A DNA stretch of 64,000 bases from Pohlia nutans. Lineage: Eukaryota; Streptophyta; Bryopsida; Bryales; Mniaceae. The stretch is taken from positions 1,929,555-1,993,554 of the forward strand of contig CM040092.1 in assembly GCA_022496805.1 (NCBI GenBank). Direction: 5' to 3'. The translations under genes and the position numbers were made by a program. Below the pieces are notes generated by a model, which was not told where the DNA came from, made no database searches, and was given only the letters and a program-made list of their open reading frames with translations. Each line of letters begins with the position of its first letter. Positions within the stretch are counted from its first letter, which is position 1. Of this stretch, positions 12,750-24,812 are shown in pieces.

Positions 12750-14866
12750 AAGGCCGGCTTTCTGCTACGGCTGGGGCTGGATGGCCGATTCTCAAGTTTT
12801 TCAGACCTCAATCCGGCCCCAGTTTCTCATTCCGGCCCCAACCAATTGTTAGTCTACTTTCTATGGACTTAGGGCCTCCTTTCATGCAGAGTTGGGCCGG
12901 TTCTAAAATTCAGCTCTCCACCGATTAAAAAAGCACAAACCACTTCCATGCACCCTCGGTAGAGCAATCCAATAGATAAAATTAGAAATTCTTCATAAAG
13001 CAACCAATCACGTAGTCCACCGATGGCATGGTGAAGTGGGTGATTTTGCAAGCCCCTTTCAACGCTCACTGAGCACGGGTGGAAATTGGGACCTCATTTT
13101 TTGTCCTCTAGCTGTATCCAATGGACTGATGCTCACATGGAAGCCCGCCCTTTACTAGGATGCGTTCTCAACTCAACATCAATTTGAATATTATTTTCTT
13201 AAAGGTTTTCCATGTTTATTGTCAAAAGTATTCCATGTTTAATTTTCAAAGGTTTTCCATGTTCATTTGTATGTTTAGGACCACTATGTACTAGGGTCCA
13301 GGTTCAATTCTCATGGGGTTCAATAAACCCAATTATTGGACTTGAGAAACTCACCTTTGGACTTGAGAAGTTGAATAAAATAATGACATGTGAATTGGAC
13401 CCGGGCCATAGTGTAAAGCCAATGGGTCCAATTTGGAGGTTTTTAAATTTTACCCAGTTTTAATTGGACCCGAGGTCTAATAGTGGATCCAATTTATAAT
13501 TGGAACGAGTTTTAATTAGACTCGGAAGTCCCTTTAGATTCACTTAATTGGACCCACTTTTGATCGTACCCGGACCCTAGTGTAAAGCCCTTTTAGGTCC
13601 AATAGTTGGTTTCTGTATTAATTGGGCCTAAGTTTGGGAATTAGTTTCCCAAAACTGATGCACTTCTTTGGAGCCTTGGGTCCAAAACTTTCCTTCCAAA
13701 ACCATGCCACTCAATTAGGTGCCACATCATTTTGGGACTTGGATGAGTTTGTTGGTTCTAGATCCTAGTATATAGCCCTTGGGTCCAATTTTCAGCTCTC
13801 GGCCAGTAGGATTGCTCGATTTAGGGGTTTTCTTGGACCCGGACTCTAATGTATAGTGGCCCTAAGATTTTAACCCTTAAACATCAATCCCATCCCTCGG
13901 GCTTGGTTTCCTCAATTTTCAAACCACTTTGACCATGAATTGTTAATAATAGAGAAATGATTTTATAATTTTCTTTTTCACATCATGACAAGAATAGTAT
14001 GTACCTACATTTTTAGATTGTAATTACTTCAATACTTTGAGATTAAAACTCTAAAATACTCCTTTCTTTCTAAATTAGGAAATGATGTTTTAGAGAATGT
14101 TATATTTTGTAAACAAGAACGAAGCTCAAAGGAATAAAATATATGGAATGTCAACTGTTCTTAGTAATTATGCTGTGTAACTCAATCTACCAATGAAAAA
14201 ATTTGAACTCCCTCCACAATTACTTTATCACAACTGTCTACTCTCACAGAAGAGTGAAGAGCTTGAAGAAATCATCTTCCACAAAACAGCGTGGCATTTG
14301 ACATGTAAATTCCAAACCTTCATAATATTTAGTAGTCTTCATGCACTCTGCACATCACTGACCTTGGGCACATCACTGACCTTGGGACTCCACTTGTTCA
14401 ATTAGCTACTCATGAAGTCTTGTTGGGTGTAAAATATGCTGCACTCTCTACTATAGACCCAAGGCAGAGCCCCTGCATGCTACTAAATGTTATGCTAGAA
14501 GCAAAGATAAATGTACTTCTAGGACTTGCACCATCACTGCAAATCACATTACAGTGTCTTAGAGCATTGTCAACATGCAAAGCACACGCATGCATGGGAA
14601 GCTTCACCCGAGCCTCATCAGTCAGTGAATATTGTGAAACCACGATTGTCACAATATTCGACATCTTGTGAAATTCGCCCTTGTTTAATCATGTCACTTT
14701 CTCATATGAAACATCCAAGAAAGCTCGATTTGAGCTGAAGCCTGATACAGTTATCGCATGATTCAATAGAATTTCCAAGTTCTAAGGTACCGACACCCGA
14801 AACCGCAATTGGTGGAAACCGCAATTGGTGGAAGCCGACAAGCGTTGTCTGTTGTCGGGCCAGAAC
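12750..14866. other. Intergenic DNA; possible single TTAA end at 13870
   Basis: No gene is recognised. From 13300 to 13870 short phrases built on TTGGACCCGG and TGGGTCCAA recur irregularly. At 13870 TTAA is followed by CCCTTAAACATCAA, close to the terminus of the element at 20323, but I could not place a partner end. From 14780 to 14835 ACCGCAATTGGTGGAA is repeated twice. The frames between 14193 and 14738 are short and match nothing I know. Confidence 0.45.
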
Positions 14867-15294
14867 TTCCCCTCATCCAACGTGAAGCCCAAGGGGTATT
14901 GAACAAAACATAGATGTGTTATAATATGTGCCTTCCATATGTTTAATGAAATTTGGTTCAATAGACAAAATGTAAGACATCATCTCTACAAATTATTCAT
15001 ACGGTCAAACTTTTAAAAAAATAACTTTAGGTCTTTTTTTAATGAATTTAAAAGCATTAATCTTTGAAAATTTGTATAAATTATAATTTTCACTTTTAGA
15101 GTTCAAAATTTAGCATGATTGGTTAAAGTTGGTTTATCTATTGTAAACTTCAAAAAGCAATCACATTGGAAAGTAGACTTGATGTGGTATTTTTAAGTAT
15201 TTTTTATTTTTTCGAAAACATTTTTTTTTTTCCAAGCAGCCTATTAGATTCGGGCAGCAACCAGAAAATGGTCGTTTGAGCGTTTAGGGGTTAA
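14867..15294. mobile_element. TTAA MITE-like element, subfamily C copy 1
   Basis: The right end is CGTTTAGGGG followed by TTAA at 15291-15294. The palindrome ACCA-GAAAA-TGGT lies at 15260-15272, 17 bp inside. The left end near 14867 is CCCCTCA with its TTAA decayed. The interior aligns to 21585-22141 in the same orientation (CCCAAGGGGTATTGAAC region, ACGGTCAAA, GTAGACTTGAT) and to 24813-25183 in reverse. There is no coding potential. Confidence 0.6.
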
Positions 15295-15889
15295 ATTGGT
15301 GATTTAAAGGCAATCAACCTTGTTGTGGTTTTCTATTCGTTCTCAATCAGCGATTATTTAAATTCAGGCTAGCTCTGCGATTACTTTGTGGTTTGCACAG
15401 TAATCGATCGATGAACACTGTAGTGACATTTACATCTATTATAATGAGACAGAGCGTGCTTCTGACGTAACCTCAGTGAAAATCTTTGAATCTTGCTCAT
15501 CCAAGGGTTATCAGAAGGACAAAATTATGAATTCTAACTATGCTCCCCATATCTACAGGTTGCGATATGATAACTGGGCTGCTAAAATTTGAGGTAAAAG
15601 TTGCAGCAACAGAAGAATAAAATACAACGTCTCCTATTTCATTCTGAGGATTACATTGCAAACAATGTCAGCAAATGAATTCTACCACCATCCAACACAG
15701 TTAATAGGTATTTCACAGAGTTTTGAAGCGCACACTACTTGCGGATATACTTTCAAGAGAGTGAAAGAACTTTTATTATAGATCACATATAAGTGCATCA
15801 GCAGCTTTCCATGATGCACACTTACATGTGAATTCCTTACATGTCCTTCGATCTCTTCAAACTGATCAATCTACACCATAGCCAACAAA

Positions 15890-18574
15890 TCATGCCTTCG
15901 CAGCTTTCTGAATCTCCACTCCTTTCCAGAAGGCCACATAACCCTGCATCCAGATTTCTTTGTCAAGTCCGAGTTTGGAGGCAACTGTGTTAACTCTTTA
16001 TTTGGTTGATATAATCAATAATCCATAACCCTTCTTTGATCAACTACAAAGGACAGATCTGAACAGACCCATCCAGATTCCTTTGTCATTATGTCACATA
16101 ACCTTCTGAAGCCTCAAACGTTATCTACTCCCTCCGTTTCATAATAAGAGTTCATCTTCTTTTTTGGCAAGTTTCAACTTGACGTTTCTTTTGCCAAAAA
16201 AAACATCTCAAAACTACAAAAAATGGGCTATCTTTAAACCCCTAAAGGACCAAGCGTCCATTTTTTGGACGATGTACAAAATCAATCACAGTTTTCTCAT
16301 CCGTCATGCACTTTTTTGCAGTGTGGATTTTTCACTATATATTTTATGGGAAGTTAGCTTCATGCATGTGTGATCCGATTAGAAAGGGGATGATTTGTGA
16401 ATTTTTTTTTGCCTCATTTCATGTTGTAGTGTTCCACCCAAAATTTCGAAGATTTTAGTCTAAAAGTGCTCTTGAAAAAATCAACTCATAAGATTAAGCA
16501 ACCAAAAAATCTTCAAAAATCACTATACTGAGAATATTACATTTCAACCCATCACAACAAATTTCATCCACAGATTGTCAATATCTTATTCGTAATTGAA
16601 TTACAAAATAATTTTGAATTTCAAGTTTCAAATTTTATACAAAAATATTGGTGATAGCAATCGCAATCTAACCGTATGGATAGAATTTAAAATTCATAAT
16701 GTACAACTTTTATTCATACATCAAACTTAAAATATCCCTCTTAGTTGCATTTTATAAGACATCTTTGAAATTCTCCAAATCTGAAGAGAGGTGGGGACGT
16801 TTAGGGGATAATAGTAGTATGTAGTTATTGTGTCACTCTCATTGTCTGCCATGTTTGAAGTGGACAATGCTCACGCTTGCAGTATAATACATAGGACAAA
16901 AAACTAGGAAAAAAAACATTCCAAAAAAGTGGACTCTTATTATGAAACGGAGGGAGTAGTCCATAATGCGAAAACAAGATTTTGAAACTGATGTGGTAGA
17001 ATCTCAACGGTTTGAGAAAAGGAGACTTAGAATACATAATGCTAGCCCTTCTTAAGTGTACTTACAACTTCCTAATACGGTACAAGTGATTTGAAAAATA
17101 CGCAACCAATGAGATTCAAGTGCGACAAACTTACCCTTAAGATTAGAATGCATTGCTCAATTTAGAAGTCTCAAACTAATTGTCTATAGTCTACTAGAAT
17201 CAACAGTTGAAAATTGGAGGCAGAGACAACCATAAAATGATCTTCAAAATCCTACAACTATGGTACCAAAAAATAAATTTGAAAGGAGTAACTTTTGGAT
17301 GGAAATTAAAATTATATTATTTACGTTGACATGATGTGCAGTAACAGCAACAAACCTCGGTAGGTACTAACTTGCAGATTTTTTTGATAATCAAGTCCAT
17401 ATTGACAAAGCACCGCCCCACTGACAGCTTGGAAGATCATTCAACCATTCATGCTTTCAGGGAATGTTAAATGTACACCTCATGAATACACAACCTCCTC
17501 AAAAGCAGGGAAAGACGTTTCATCTCGAAATCAAACGTCCGGCAGCCATAATTGCACAAACTCAATGCACATATGATGCCATAAGAAAGGTTTGAAACAA
17601 GAATGAAAATCTTTGATGCCGCTGGAGAAGTAGGAGATTCACAACGCACCTTGATGTTCTGAGCAGCAGGTTTGGGCGATGGGTAAAACCACGCAGCATC
17701 CTTGTTCTCCTTGCCGTCCACTTCTATGGTGTAGTACGAAGCTAGCCCTTTCCAACCTGCTCAATTATGCCACCCTTCAACAAAAAGCTAAGGTAGATAC
17801 CCCCAATTCCACCTGGCTCCTTAAACCATACATCTATGATTTCATGAACGAAAACTACCTTGATTTTGGCCTTCTCACTCACAGCTTAACCCCTGAAGGA
17901 CCAAAGATTCATGGTTTTAAAATTATGACAAATTCAATCAATCGTATTACTTGGATGGGACAAAATTTTATATCATCGGAATCAGTGAAATACATTGCAT
18001 GTGCTGGTAAGAACAAAAGGAAGCCCTACTCAAAACCACTTAAAAAAAAAATGAGGTCCAATTTGGGTTGCTTGATTCTTTAGAGGGTAAAGAGTTAAGA
18101 AAGTGAAAATAAGCACTGGTTTTGGGAATGTCACCACAATGACTTTAAAAATTCATAACTAGTTCCATACAACTCCAAAATCAACTATCCCGTTTGCTCT
18201 TAGCAAAAAAATTAATTAATTTTCACCATGATTCTTCTTTGCAGTGAGCAAAGAAACCCAACAGTAAAGAAACCAACGAAGCAGAATGACACTTTGAAAA
18301 TTCGTAACTAGTTCAATACTCCTCCAAAAATTACAAAACGACTTGCGATGGGTTCCATTTACCCTCGAAAGAAGAGTTCAAAATTGATTCTCTTACAAAT
18401 TGATTGCAAGAAATGAGGAATTGTGTCTCACGTACCGCAAGTGGTGTGCGTGTTGGTGGGCTTGACATACTGCATGTCGACAGTGGAAGGCGGGAAGTAG
18501 ACATTGCCCTCCACCAGTTCGTAGGCGTCCGTCGCGGCGATCACTGCACCGTTCCAAATGGCCTTGGTCGCCAT
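15890..18574 (-). CDS. DUF427 family protein, three exons, 99 aa
   Basis: Exons on the minus strand are 18574-18436, 17756-17650 and 15943-15890. The first junction follows a phase-1 GT donor (GGTACGTGAG) and TGAGCAG acceptor. The second is phase 0 with AAG/GTGCGT and a TGCAG acceptor. The spliced product of 99 residues begins with ATG after GATCGATAA. It shows the DUF427 signature along its whole length: AIWNGAVIA near residue 5, YELVEGNVYFP near 18, ASYYTIEVDG near 51, DAAWFYPSPK near 65, and VAFWKGVEI near the end. Family members are small single-domain proteins of about 90-130 aa found in bacteria and plants. Their biochemical role is not established, so none is claimed. Intron 2 (1.7 kb) carries a Stowaway element with a nested TTAA element; intron 1 may carry another. 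No frame break is seen, and it is probably functional. Confidence 0.85.
16128..16956. mobile_element. Stowaway-type (Tc1/mariner) MITE with a nested insertion
   Basis: The termini are perfect 24-bp inverted repeats beginning CTCCCTCCGTTTCATAAT, flanked by TA on both sides (16126-16127 and 16957-16958). That is the Stowaway signature. Removing the nested TTAA element at 16234-16811 leaves about 250 bp, a normal MITE size. It lies in intron 2 of the DUF427 gene. Confidence 0.9.
16234..16811. mobile_element. TTAA MITE-like element, subfamily B copy 1
   Basis: The left end is TTAA-A-CCCCTAAAGG, with the palindrome GTCCA-TTTTT-TGGAC at 16256-16270, exactly 17 bp from the first C. The right end is ACGTTTAGGGG followed by ATAA. 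The interior is the reverse complement of 47167-47750 throughout (CCGTATGGAT, GACAATATCTTATTCG and AAAGGGGATGATTTGTGAA blocks). It is inserted inside the Stowaway element, which gives a relative age: the Stowaway came first. Confidence 0.8.
17886..18090. mobile_element. Possible TTAA element in intron 1 of the DUF427 gene
   Basis: The left end reads TTAACCCCTGAAGGACCAAAG, resembling the end at 35468. A weak partner TTCTTTAGAGGGTAAA lies near 18077-18090. No subterminal palindrome is seen, so this is only a candidate. Confidence 0.3.
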
Positions 18575-18962
18575 TTATCGATCTCTGCTTGCCCAAATTG
18601 ACGCTCCAAAGGCTCACTAACAACGACGAGAAGGAAGGAAGGAGCAAGCAAGAATTGAGTGCGGCAAACTGGCAATCGTCACACAAGAAGGATCAGGGAC
18701 CGACCTCGCCGGGCTGCTTCCGCTGCAGCGCGTGGTGAAGGGAAGCTTCACAGGAGGCGGGCGAATCGGATGACGATGGGTATTCACGATACCCTGCTGA
18801 TACTATTCCCATGCATCACCCGGGTATCAACTGGATATCCTCAGCGATGGTTTTCATAAAAATTTGGACTGTAGATAGAGTAGCGGAGTCACAATGAGGT
18901 CAATCCAATGACTTGGTTGAAACTTTTCGTTGAATCTTTTTGTTGAAATCTCACATTGAAAC

Positions 18963-19053
18963 CTACTATACATTTGAGCATGGGCTTGTCTCACTCGATC
19001 GTTCCGGTTCGGAATCAGTTGAGGAGACAAACCCATGCTCAAATGTATAGTAG
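18963..19053. other. Long near-perfect hairpin (pre-miRNA-like or fold-back element)
   Basis: The arms 18963-18992 and 19024-19053 are complementary at 29 of 30 positions (left arm starts CTACTATACATTTGAGCATG). The 31-bp centre is itself partly self-complementary (GTTCC against GGAAT). The predicted fold is a single stem of about 40 bp, within the size range of plant miRNA precursors. It lies about 390 bp upstream of the DUF427 start codon, in intergenic DNA. A small fold-back transposon is an equally good explanation. Confidence 0.6.
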
Positions 19054-19441
19054 AATTATACCTATTATACCAACATGAACATGCTCAACGACACGGGTCT
19101 CACTAGTTGGAGACATTAGATAGTTGTAAAGCATTAGATGAGGATTGGGATCTTTGCAAGCTCCTACAATGTGATATGTTGAAATCAAACATGTTGAATA
19201 AAAATTAATAATATATATTTATAAAAAAAACTAAAAAGGTATGTATTAATTTTTTATTCAACACATCTAATTTCAGCATATCAGTTAGTAAGAATTATGG
19301 TCATTTTCCAAAGCCGGCATGAATAAAGTGTTTGTTCGATTTACACATGGTTCGATGTCTACTGGACAAAGGACTAGGAGTATAGGGCTACTTCTCCCTC
19401 TCGAGGATAGATTTTCAATGAATCACATTGTAGAGGCCTTC

Positions 19442-20259
19442 TTAACCCCTAACCGTCCCGACGTCCATATTTTGGACGTTTTTGGGAGACATTCACCTTC
19501 GAAGAGCTGTAACTTTTGCAAAACGTGTCCGATTTTAATGAAATTTTGCAAAAAAACTCCCCGCATGATGTATGGAATGTGTGGTAAAAAATTCAGAGCA
19601 ATCCGAGATGAATTGAATTTTTGGTGATCATTTGAAAGTAGGCATCGTTTTTTTGGACAATTTTGTGAATTTTGATGGCAACAACTTCGGGGGCTTGTAT
19701 CTCCTTCATTCCAAGTCCGTTTTCAATAAAAACTTGTTAGGTTGAATTCCCTTTGAAGTCTAGTTATCATGGTAAAACTTTCATGTCAATCCTTATTGTT
19801 TTGAATGTTTGGGAGTCATTTTAGTGCATGGGTCTAGTTTGGACACTTTTTGCTTTTTGGGTCAAATCCGTCACTTTTGGGCTACTTTTTGACATTGCAA
19901 GGCTATTTTAGGGCACATTAAATTTTTTTCATGAGGCTTTTTTGGTACCAATGTGTTTATATGATGATTTTGAACTACTTTATAGTTGAAAGTTTTTTCA
20001 TTTGAGTAATTTTGAAAACGAATTTCACCTCTAACTGTGTTGCTAGGAAATTTTCAGCATCCTTTTTTAGCACTAAAACACTATGATCTTGCAATCTATA
20101 TGGCAAAATGACCCCAAAATTGATCCATTTGATCTACAACATGTATGTTACAAGATTGTACGGTTGAGATTTCTATACCTCACTTACATTTAGACCTATA
20201 ACACATCAAAAGCGATGATGATTTTAAGCCCAAAAAAGCTAAGGACCCTTAGGGTTTAA
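19442..20259. mobile_element. TTAA MITE-like element, subfamily A copy 2
   Basis: The left end is TTAA-CCCCTAACCGTCC, with GTCCA-TATTT-TGGAC at 19463-19477, 17 bp inside. The right end is CCCTTAGGG then TTTAAA. It aligns to 529-1369 along the full length at moderate identity, including the shared GGTACCAATGTGTTTATATG and TAACACATCAAAAGCGATG regions. The frame open at 19319-19627 is not preserved as a protein in the other copy. Confidence 0.7.
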
Positions 20260-20322
20260 AGTCCCAATCCTCACCTAATGTTGAATGCGTATGACTTGTC
20301 CCCCCCCCCCCTCCCTATTTTT

Positions 20323-20716
20323 TTAACCCTTAAACGTCAAGAGGGCCTGGACGGGGCAGCCCGGAAGGCATCTAAATTTTCGGAGGGAAAAAAAAAAAAA
20401 AAAAAAAAAAAAACGAAAAAAATGCAAAAACAGCTCTGCGGGACACTGCTGGCCAGCACTGTAGCAGTGTAGCACTGCGGCACTGCGGCATCTCAGCTGC
20501 CCCTGCCTCAAAAACTTGTTCAATTTCATAACTTTGATTGCTTACCAACAATTCCACAATCTCTCAAATGAAGCGCAAATTTGCAATCTAGATCGATTTT
20601 TCAGTAGCTTTCCAACGCACCAATCCACGCTTGATTTGGTTGAGAAAATCTATTTTTTTCTTGATTATTCTCTTTTAAATAAGCCCATGGGACTTACCTT
20701 GACGTTTAAGGGTTAA
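20323..20716. mobile_element. TTAA MITE with perfect 15-bp terminal inverted repeats, subfamily D
   Basis: This is the best-preserved element of the group. TTAA is at 20323-20326 and 20713-20716. The terminal inverted repeats CCCTTAAACGTCAAG are identical at both ends. A near-palindrome AAGCC-CATGG-GACTT occupies 20681-20695, 17 bp inside the right end. The interior has a run of about 24 A and a GC-rich block of GCACTGCGGC and GCACTGTAGC words. The element is 394 bp including the TTAAs and non-coding. A run of 12 C precedes it at 20301. Confidence 0.85.
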
Positions 20717-21123
20717 TTGAAATTAGATCATATCACTCTATATCAATATAAAGGAGGGGTGATATGATTTAATTTCAGTAAAAAAAATTAAAAAATTGTA
20801 TGTACTCAATTTTAGAACTATCTCTATGGTCCCTTTAAAATCTACAATGAATCTTGTGTTTTCAATGCACTCGGTGAAATCCAATAAATGAAGAGTTGAG
20901 GTGATGGAATTTACCATTTTGACCCACCAATTTTTGTGCCAAGGGAACAGGAATGGTGTGCAATGAAGTTGAAATTCAACAAGTTTTGTCATTGAAATTT
21001 CAAAGGCTTATGTTGTGACTCTCTAAAAGTGGGTGGAAGTTGATGAAATTTTGGCAATAAAAAAAGTGACTGTGTTTTATATTCTACATGTAGCAATTTG
21101 GAAAGATATAGTATAGATAGTTG

Positions 21124-21243
21124 CACTAGTAGAAAAGGTGGCATTGCCGAGGGAGTTGCCCAAGCATGTGGTGCCCAATTCCACGCATGCACAGTGGTTT
21201 TGTCTGGGCATCTCCCTGGGGAGCGCCACCTTTTCTACTAGTG
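21124..21243. mobile_element. Mini CACTA (En/Spm-type) MITE, 120 bp
   Basis: Terminal inverted repeats CACTAGTAGAAAAGGTGGC face each other at both ends. A 3-bp target duplication TTG lies at 21121-21123 and 21244-21246. CACTA ends with a 3-bp duplication are diagnostic of the CACTA superfamily. There is no coding capacity. Confidence 0.9.
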
Positions 21244-21584
21244 TTGTATAGTTGAATGTATATGACTTGTGCCCTTTTTCTTACTCAAATTAGATCGTAT
21301 CACTCTATGTAAGTATGAAAGAAGAGATGATATGATCTAATTTCAATTTTATTTTTTTTAAAAAGACATTCCAGTAAAAAAAATTGTACGCGTTTGACTT
21401 TACAATAATCTCTAGTGTAGCTATGATTGCAAAGTGTGACAAGAAGACAAAGGTTGGACCAGTGCCCATTGCCATGTTTGTTGGAGCATATAATTTGGTT
21501 ATGAACTCTTATGAGATGCATGCCCAATTCGTAGTGGCGCATACCCAATCCATGTGAATTCGTAGAACTAAAAGCTCGTATTGT

Positions 21585-22141
21585 TTAACCCCTAAAGACT
21601 CAAGGGGTATAGAACATGATTACCATAACTTTGATGGAGTTTATTCCAACAAAGAAAATGTAAACTATGATGTTTGAAAATTATCTATACAGTCAAATTT
21701 CTACAAATAGTTTTAGGTTTTCATTTAATGAATTTAGAAGCAATTTACTCAAAATTTTCACTAAAAAATACATTTTATATTTTTAGATTCCAACTTTTTT
21801 ATTATTTCTTAAATTTTTATTTTTTTTTCTAAAAGGAAAAAAATTAAAATTAAAAAAATTAAATCAAATTAAATTAAATAGATGAAAATAACAACATTCC
21901 TTTCTCCAAATAGTAAAATTTATAATATTGTACAATGTAGAGGTATTTGTTTTTGAAAAATTCCCCTAGATGGAGGTTAACTTGGATTGGCATGATGCAA
22001 GTTGGGTTGGAAAGTAGACTTGATTTCCTATTAGGAAAAAGAAATCAATTTTTAAAAAAATATGTCTTTTGACCTCAGGCAACCCTTTAAAAATGACAAT
22101 GACCAAAAAATGGTCTCTTGTAGCATTATAGTAGGGGTTAA
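21585..22141. mobile_element. TTAA MITE-like element, subfamily C copy 2
   Basis: TTAA is present at both ends (21585-21588 and 22138-22141), with CCCCTAAAG on the left and TAGGGG on the right. The palindrome GACCA-AAAAA-TGGTC occupies 22101-22115, slightly further from its end than in other copies. The interior is AT-rich and homologous to 14867-15294. Confidence 0.75.
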
Positions 22142-24812
22142 TCTTTTACCGCCCAGCTTTGTTATAAAGAAACCACAGATTTATGGTGATTTCTTTTTTA
22201 AAACTCTCTTTGTTGAAATTAGGGATACTATTAATAATATTAAACCGTATAAATATAAGCATTGCATAATCAAACAAGTGTCGGTTAAACTTTGGTAAGA
22301 TTGAACTGTTGGATTGGAAGATCATAGTGTGTCTTTGGCTGTATAATGCACACTCAAAAACGAGATTTTGGAAGGTGTGTAACTTCAAAATTAAAATAGA
22401 ATTTGGGTTAAACTTTCAAAAATAAAAGTTAAGTTTCTCAACAATGACCTATATCAAGACCTCTCTATTGTAATCATTCATGTCAGGAATGAACTCACAC
22501 ATAATTATTGTGAATTTTATAAGTGAAAGTAACTTATTCGTATATGGTTTAGGACAAAATTTATACATATAAATATGAAAGGAGTTGGTACATTGATCAC
22601 GATCGGAATACATACACTAATGGAACATGAACAAGAGAACACAATCCAAAAAATAAAAGAAGATAAAAACTTCAAAACGCGTGAAATACCGCATATTACA
22701 TGTTTTGTATTTGTAAGTATTTGTTGCATTTTGAGGTATTTGCGTGTTTTGTAATTAGATGTTTTGATAGCTTCACAACTCCTAATCAAAATTTTATTTT
22801 TGAAGTGTGTGCATGAGATAAATCCCCACATCTGGACTTCGAACGTTGATGCTTGGTTTAAAGCAGATCTTACAGTAGGTTGCAAAAACTTGCCTCGTTG
22901 ACCACAATGTAGTTGCATAGGCTGTAAAGGATTAAGAGTTTACTCAAAAAACATAACATAATTGAAGGTTCTAAGGGTTATTTGCTATTATCTATCAAAT
23001 TTTATTTTCTATATATGAGATAGTAATAAGGGGTTTGGAAGGAGGTCCAAAAATATATATATAATAATAATGGGTAAAAAAAACATATTCTTCTCACCTT
23101 AGTCTTCTAACTAATAAAAGATTCAATAGGTACATTTGAAAATTAAGATAATATTTAGGGACATCTCTGTATAGTAAGATACATTAGGGTGATGCACGTC
23201 GAGAGGTTGATTGTTTTAAGATGATAGTTTCAACTTCCAACATTCAAGAAAAATCAGTTGTTACGTAGATGCTCTCATCATTGGGAGGTTGATTGTCCAA
23301 GATGATAGCTTAGTCGACTTCCAGCATCCAAGGATGACCAATTGTTTGATAAATGCCTTCATTGTGGGAAAGATGATTCTCTTTGAGATAATAGCTAAGT
23401 TCCCATCAAAAAACAATGATAAATTGTCATGTAGATACCCTCATTGTTGTGAAAATATTATAAAGACACTAGGAGAAAGTTGTGAAGACACTGAAGACAC
23501 TAGGAAGACGTTGGGAGTAAGCGTTTATTACAATGTAGTACTATACACAACATGGTATATATTATGTGTACATCAATGGAGAAACCCGACTATGACTAAA
23601 AAGACAATAATGATTCTTATAAAATTTCTAATCTAGACGGGATTTTGCAACTCCTTTTGTTTTCACTTTAGGCTTCTCACACAAAGTTATTTGTCACATC
23701 AACTGTAGTAGTTATGACAAACTACGCATTCATCCATCACAATTTATTTTAGCAAAGTGATTGAATTATTTCATCTAGATCAATGGAAGGTGTATCCTCT
23801 TTCAAAATCCTGCATGTAGCATTTTCAACAAATACATTAAATTCTATGAAAGGAAGAATGGGAGACAATGAAGCTTGTCACTAAATATTTTAGCTTGCCA
23901 AAATTGAGTGCATTTTTCAAATTATATTTTCCTTTTCTGAAATCGTTAAGTTTGGAATGATCCACTCAAGATTAGTAGTAACTACCACTATTTATACTAT
24001 AAAATATTCTTTAAACAAAACAAGTACTATAGGTGAACAACATGGCCAACAAAAGAAAATCTAAAATTAAATACTACAAAATTTAGAAATTTATTTTTCA
24101 AATTTATTTTTAATGATGAAGAAAATAATCTTGAAAAAACACTAATTAATGCTATCGATTCCCAAGTATTGTTGTTATAGCACTACTAGGAGTGCGCGGG
24201 GTAGTACTTATGTTGTACTTTGTCCTAGACACTTTTTTTAATTTCATGTTGTTGGATTGGTGGGCATAGATAAAAAATGTAATCTCTTTGAAGGAGAGAC
24301 TTGGATGCAATAGTTCTTTATTAACTCCTAAGTGACCGATCGACCATTTTGTGGTCGCAACCCAAACAGCAGTGACTGCCCATGGGCAGGAAATGACATT
24401 TTTCAAGTTCTGATTTTTTGTTTAAATTGGGGGTTGAAATCATGTTCTAGTGCTTTTAAATACATTTCATTTGCAACATTGAGGTTCACTAAGGATTTTT
24501 TCAAAGACAAAAGAGTTAACCGAAAAGTCAGCTCAAAGAGGAAAGTTTTAGCAAACTCCTCTTAAACTCATATGGAAATATAAATAGACCAAAAACTAGT
24601 TCACGATGAGTTGGGAGACAATCTAAAGCAAGCCACTGCCACTATTCTCCACACCTCGTAATGACTCCCACACCTCCTACCAAAGCTCCAAGCCTATCAG
24701 TCCATGGCCCACAAGGGGACAAGTTATGACATGACACTATTCAACCCAACTATAGCTGAAAAGAGAGGTTAGAAGGAGGTTGAAAAGGGAGGTTCCATGG
24801 CCTTCTTTTCAG
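22142..24812. other. AT-rich intergenic DNA without a recognisable gene
   Basis: Only short frames occur, none resembling a known protein. The only structure seen is the degenerate tandem repeat at 23195-23470. Confidence 0.5.
23195..23470 (+). repeat. Three degenerate tandem copies of a roughly 90-bp unit
   Basis: The phrase GAGGTTGATTGT followed by AAGATGATAG occurs at about 23201 and 23286. A weaker third copy starts near 23370. Each is followed by a TTCCA-CAT and a GTAGATGC/GATAAATGCC-CTCAT segment. Confidence 0.55.

Noticed and set aside
5032..12852. A plus-strand frame of 2,606 codons and several minus-strand frames over 400 codons
   Set aside because: They are produced by the stop-free satellite units. 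The plus frame starts with GTG, has no domain, and leaves the array directly into unrelated sequence.
14193..14738. Overlapping short frames that look protein-like
   Set aside because: No family pattern, no conserved splice structure and no start in good context; frames overlap on both strands.
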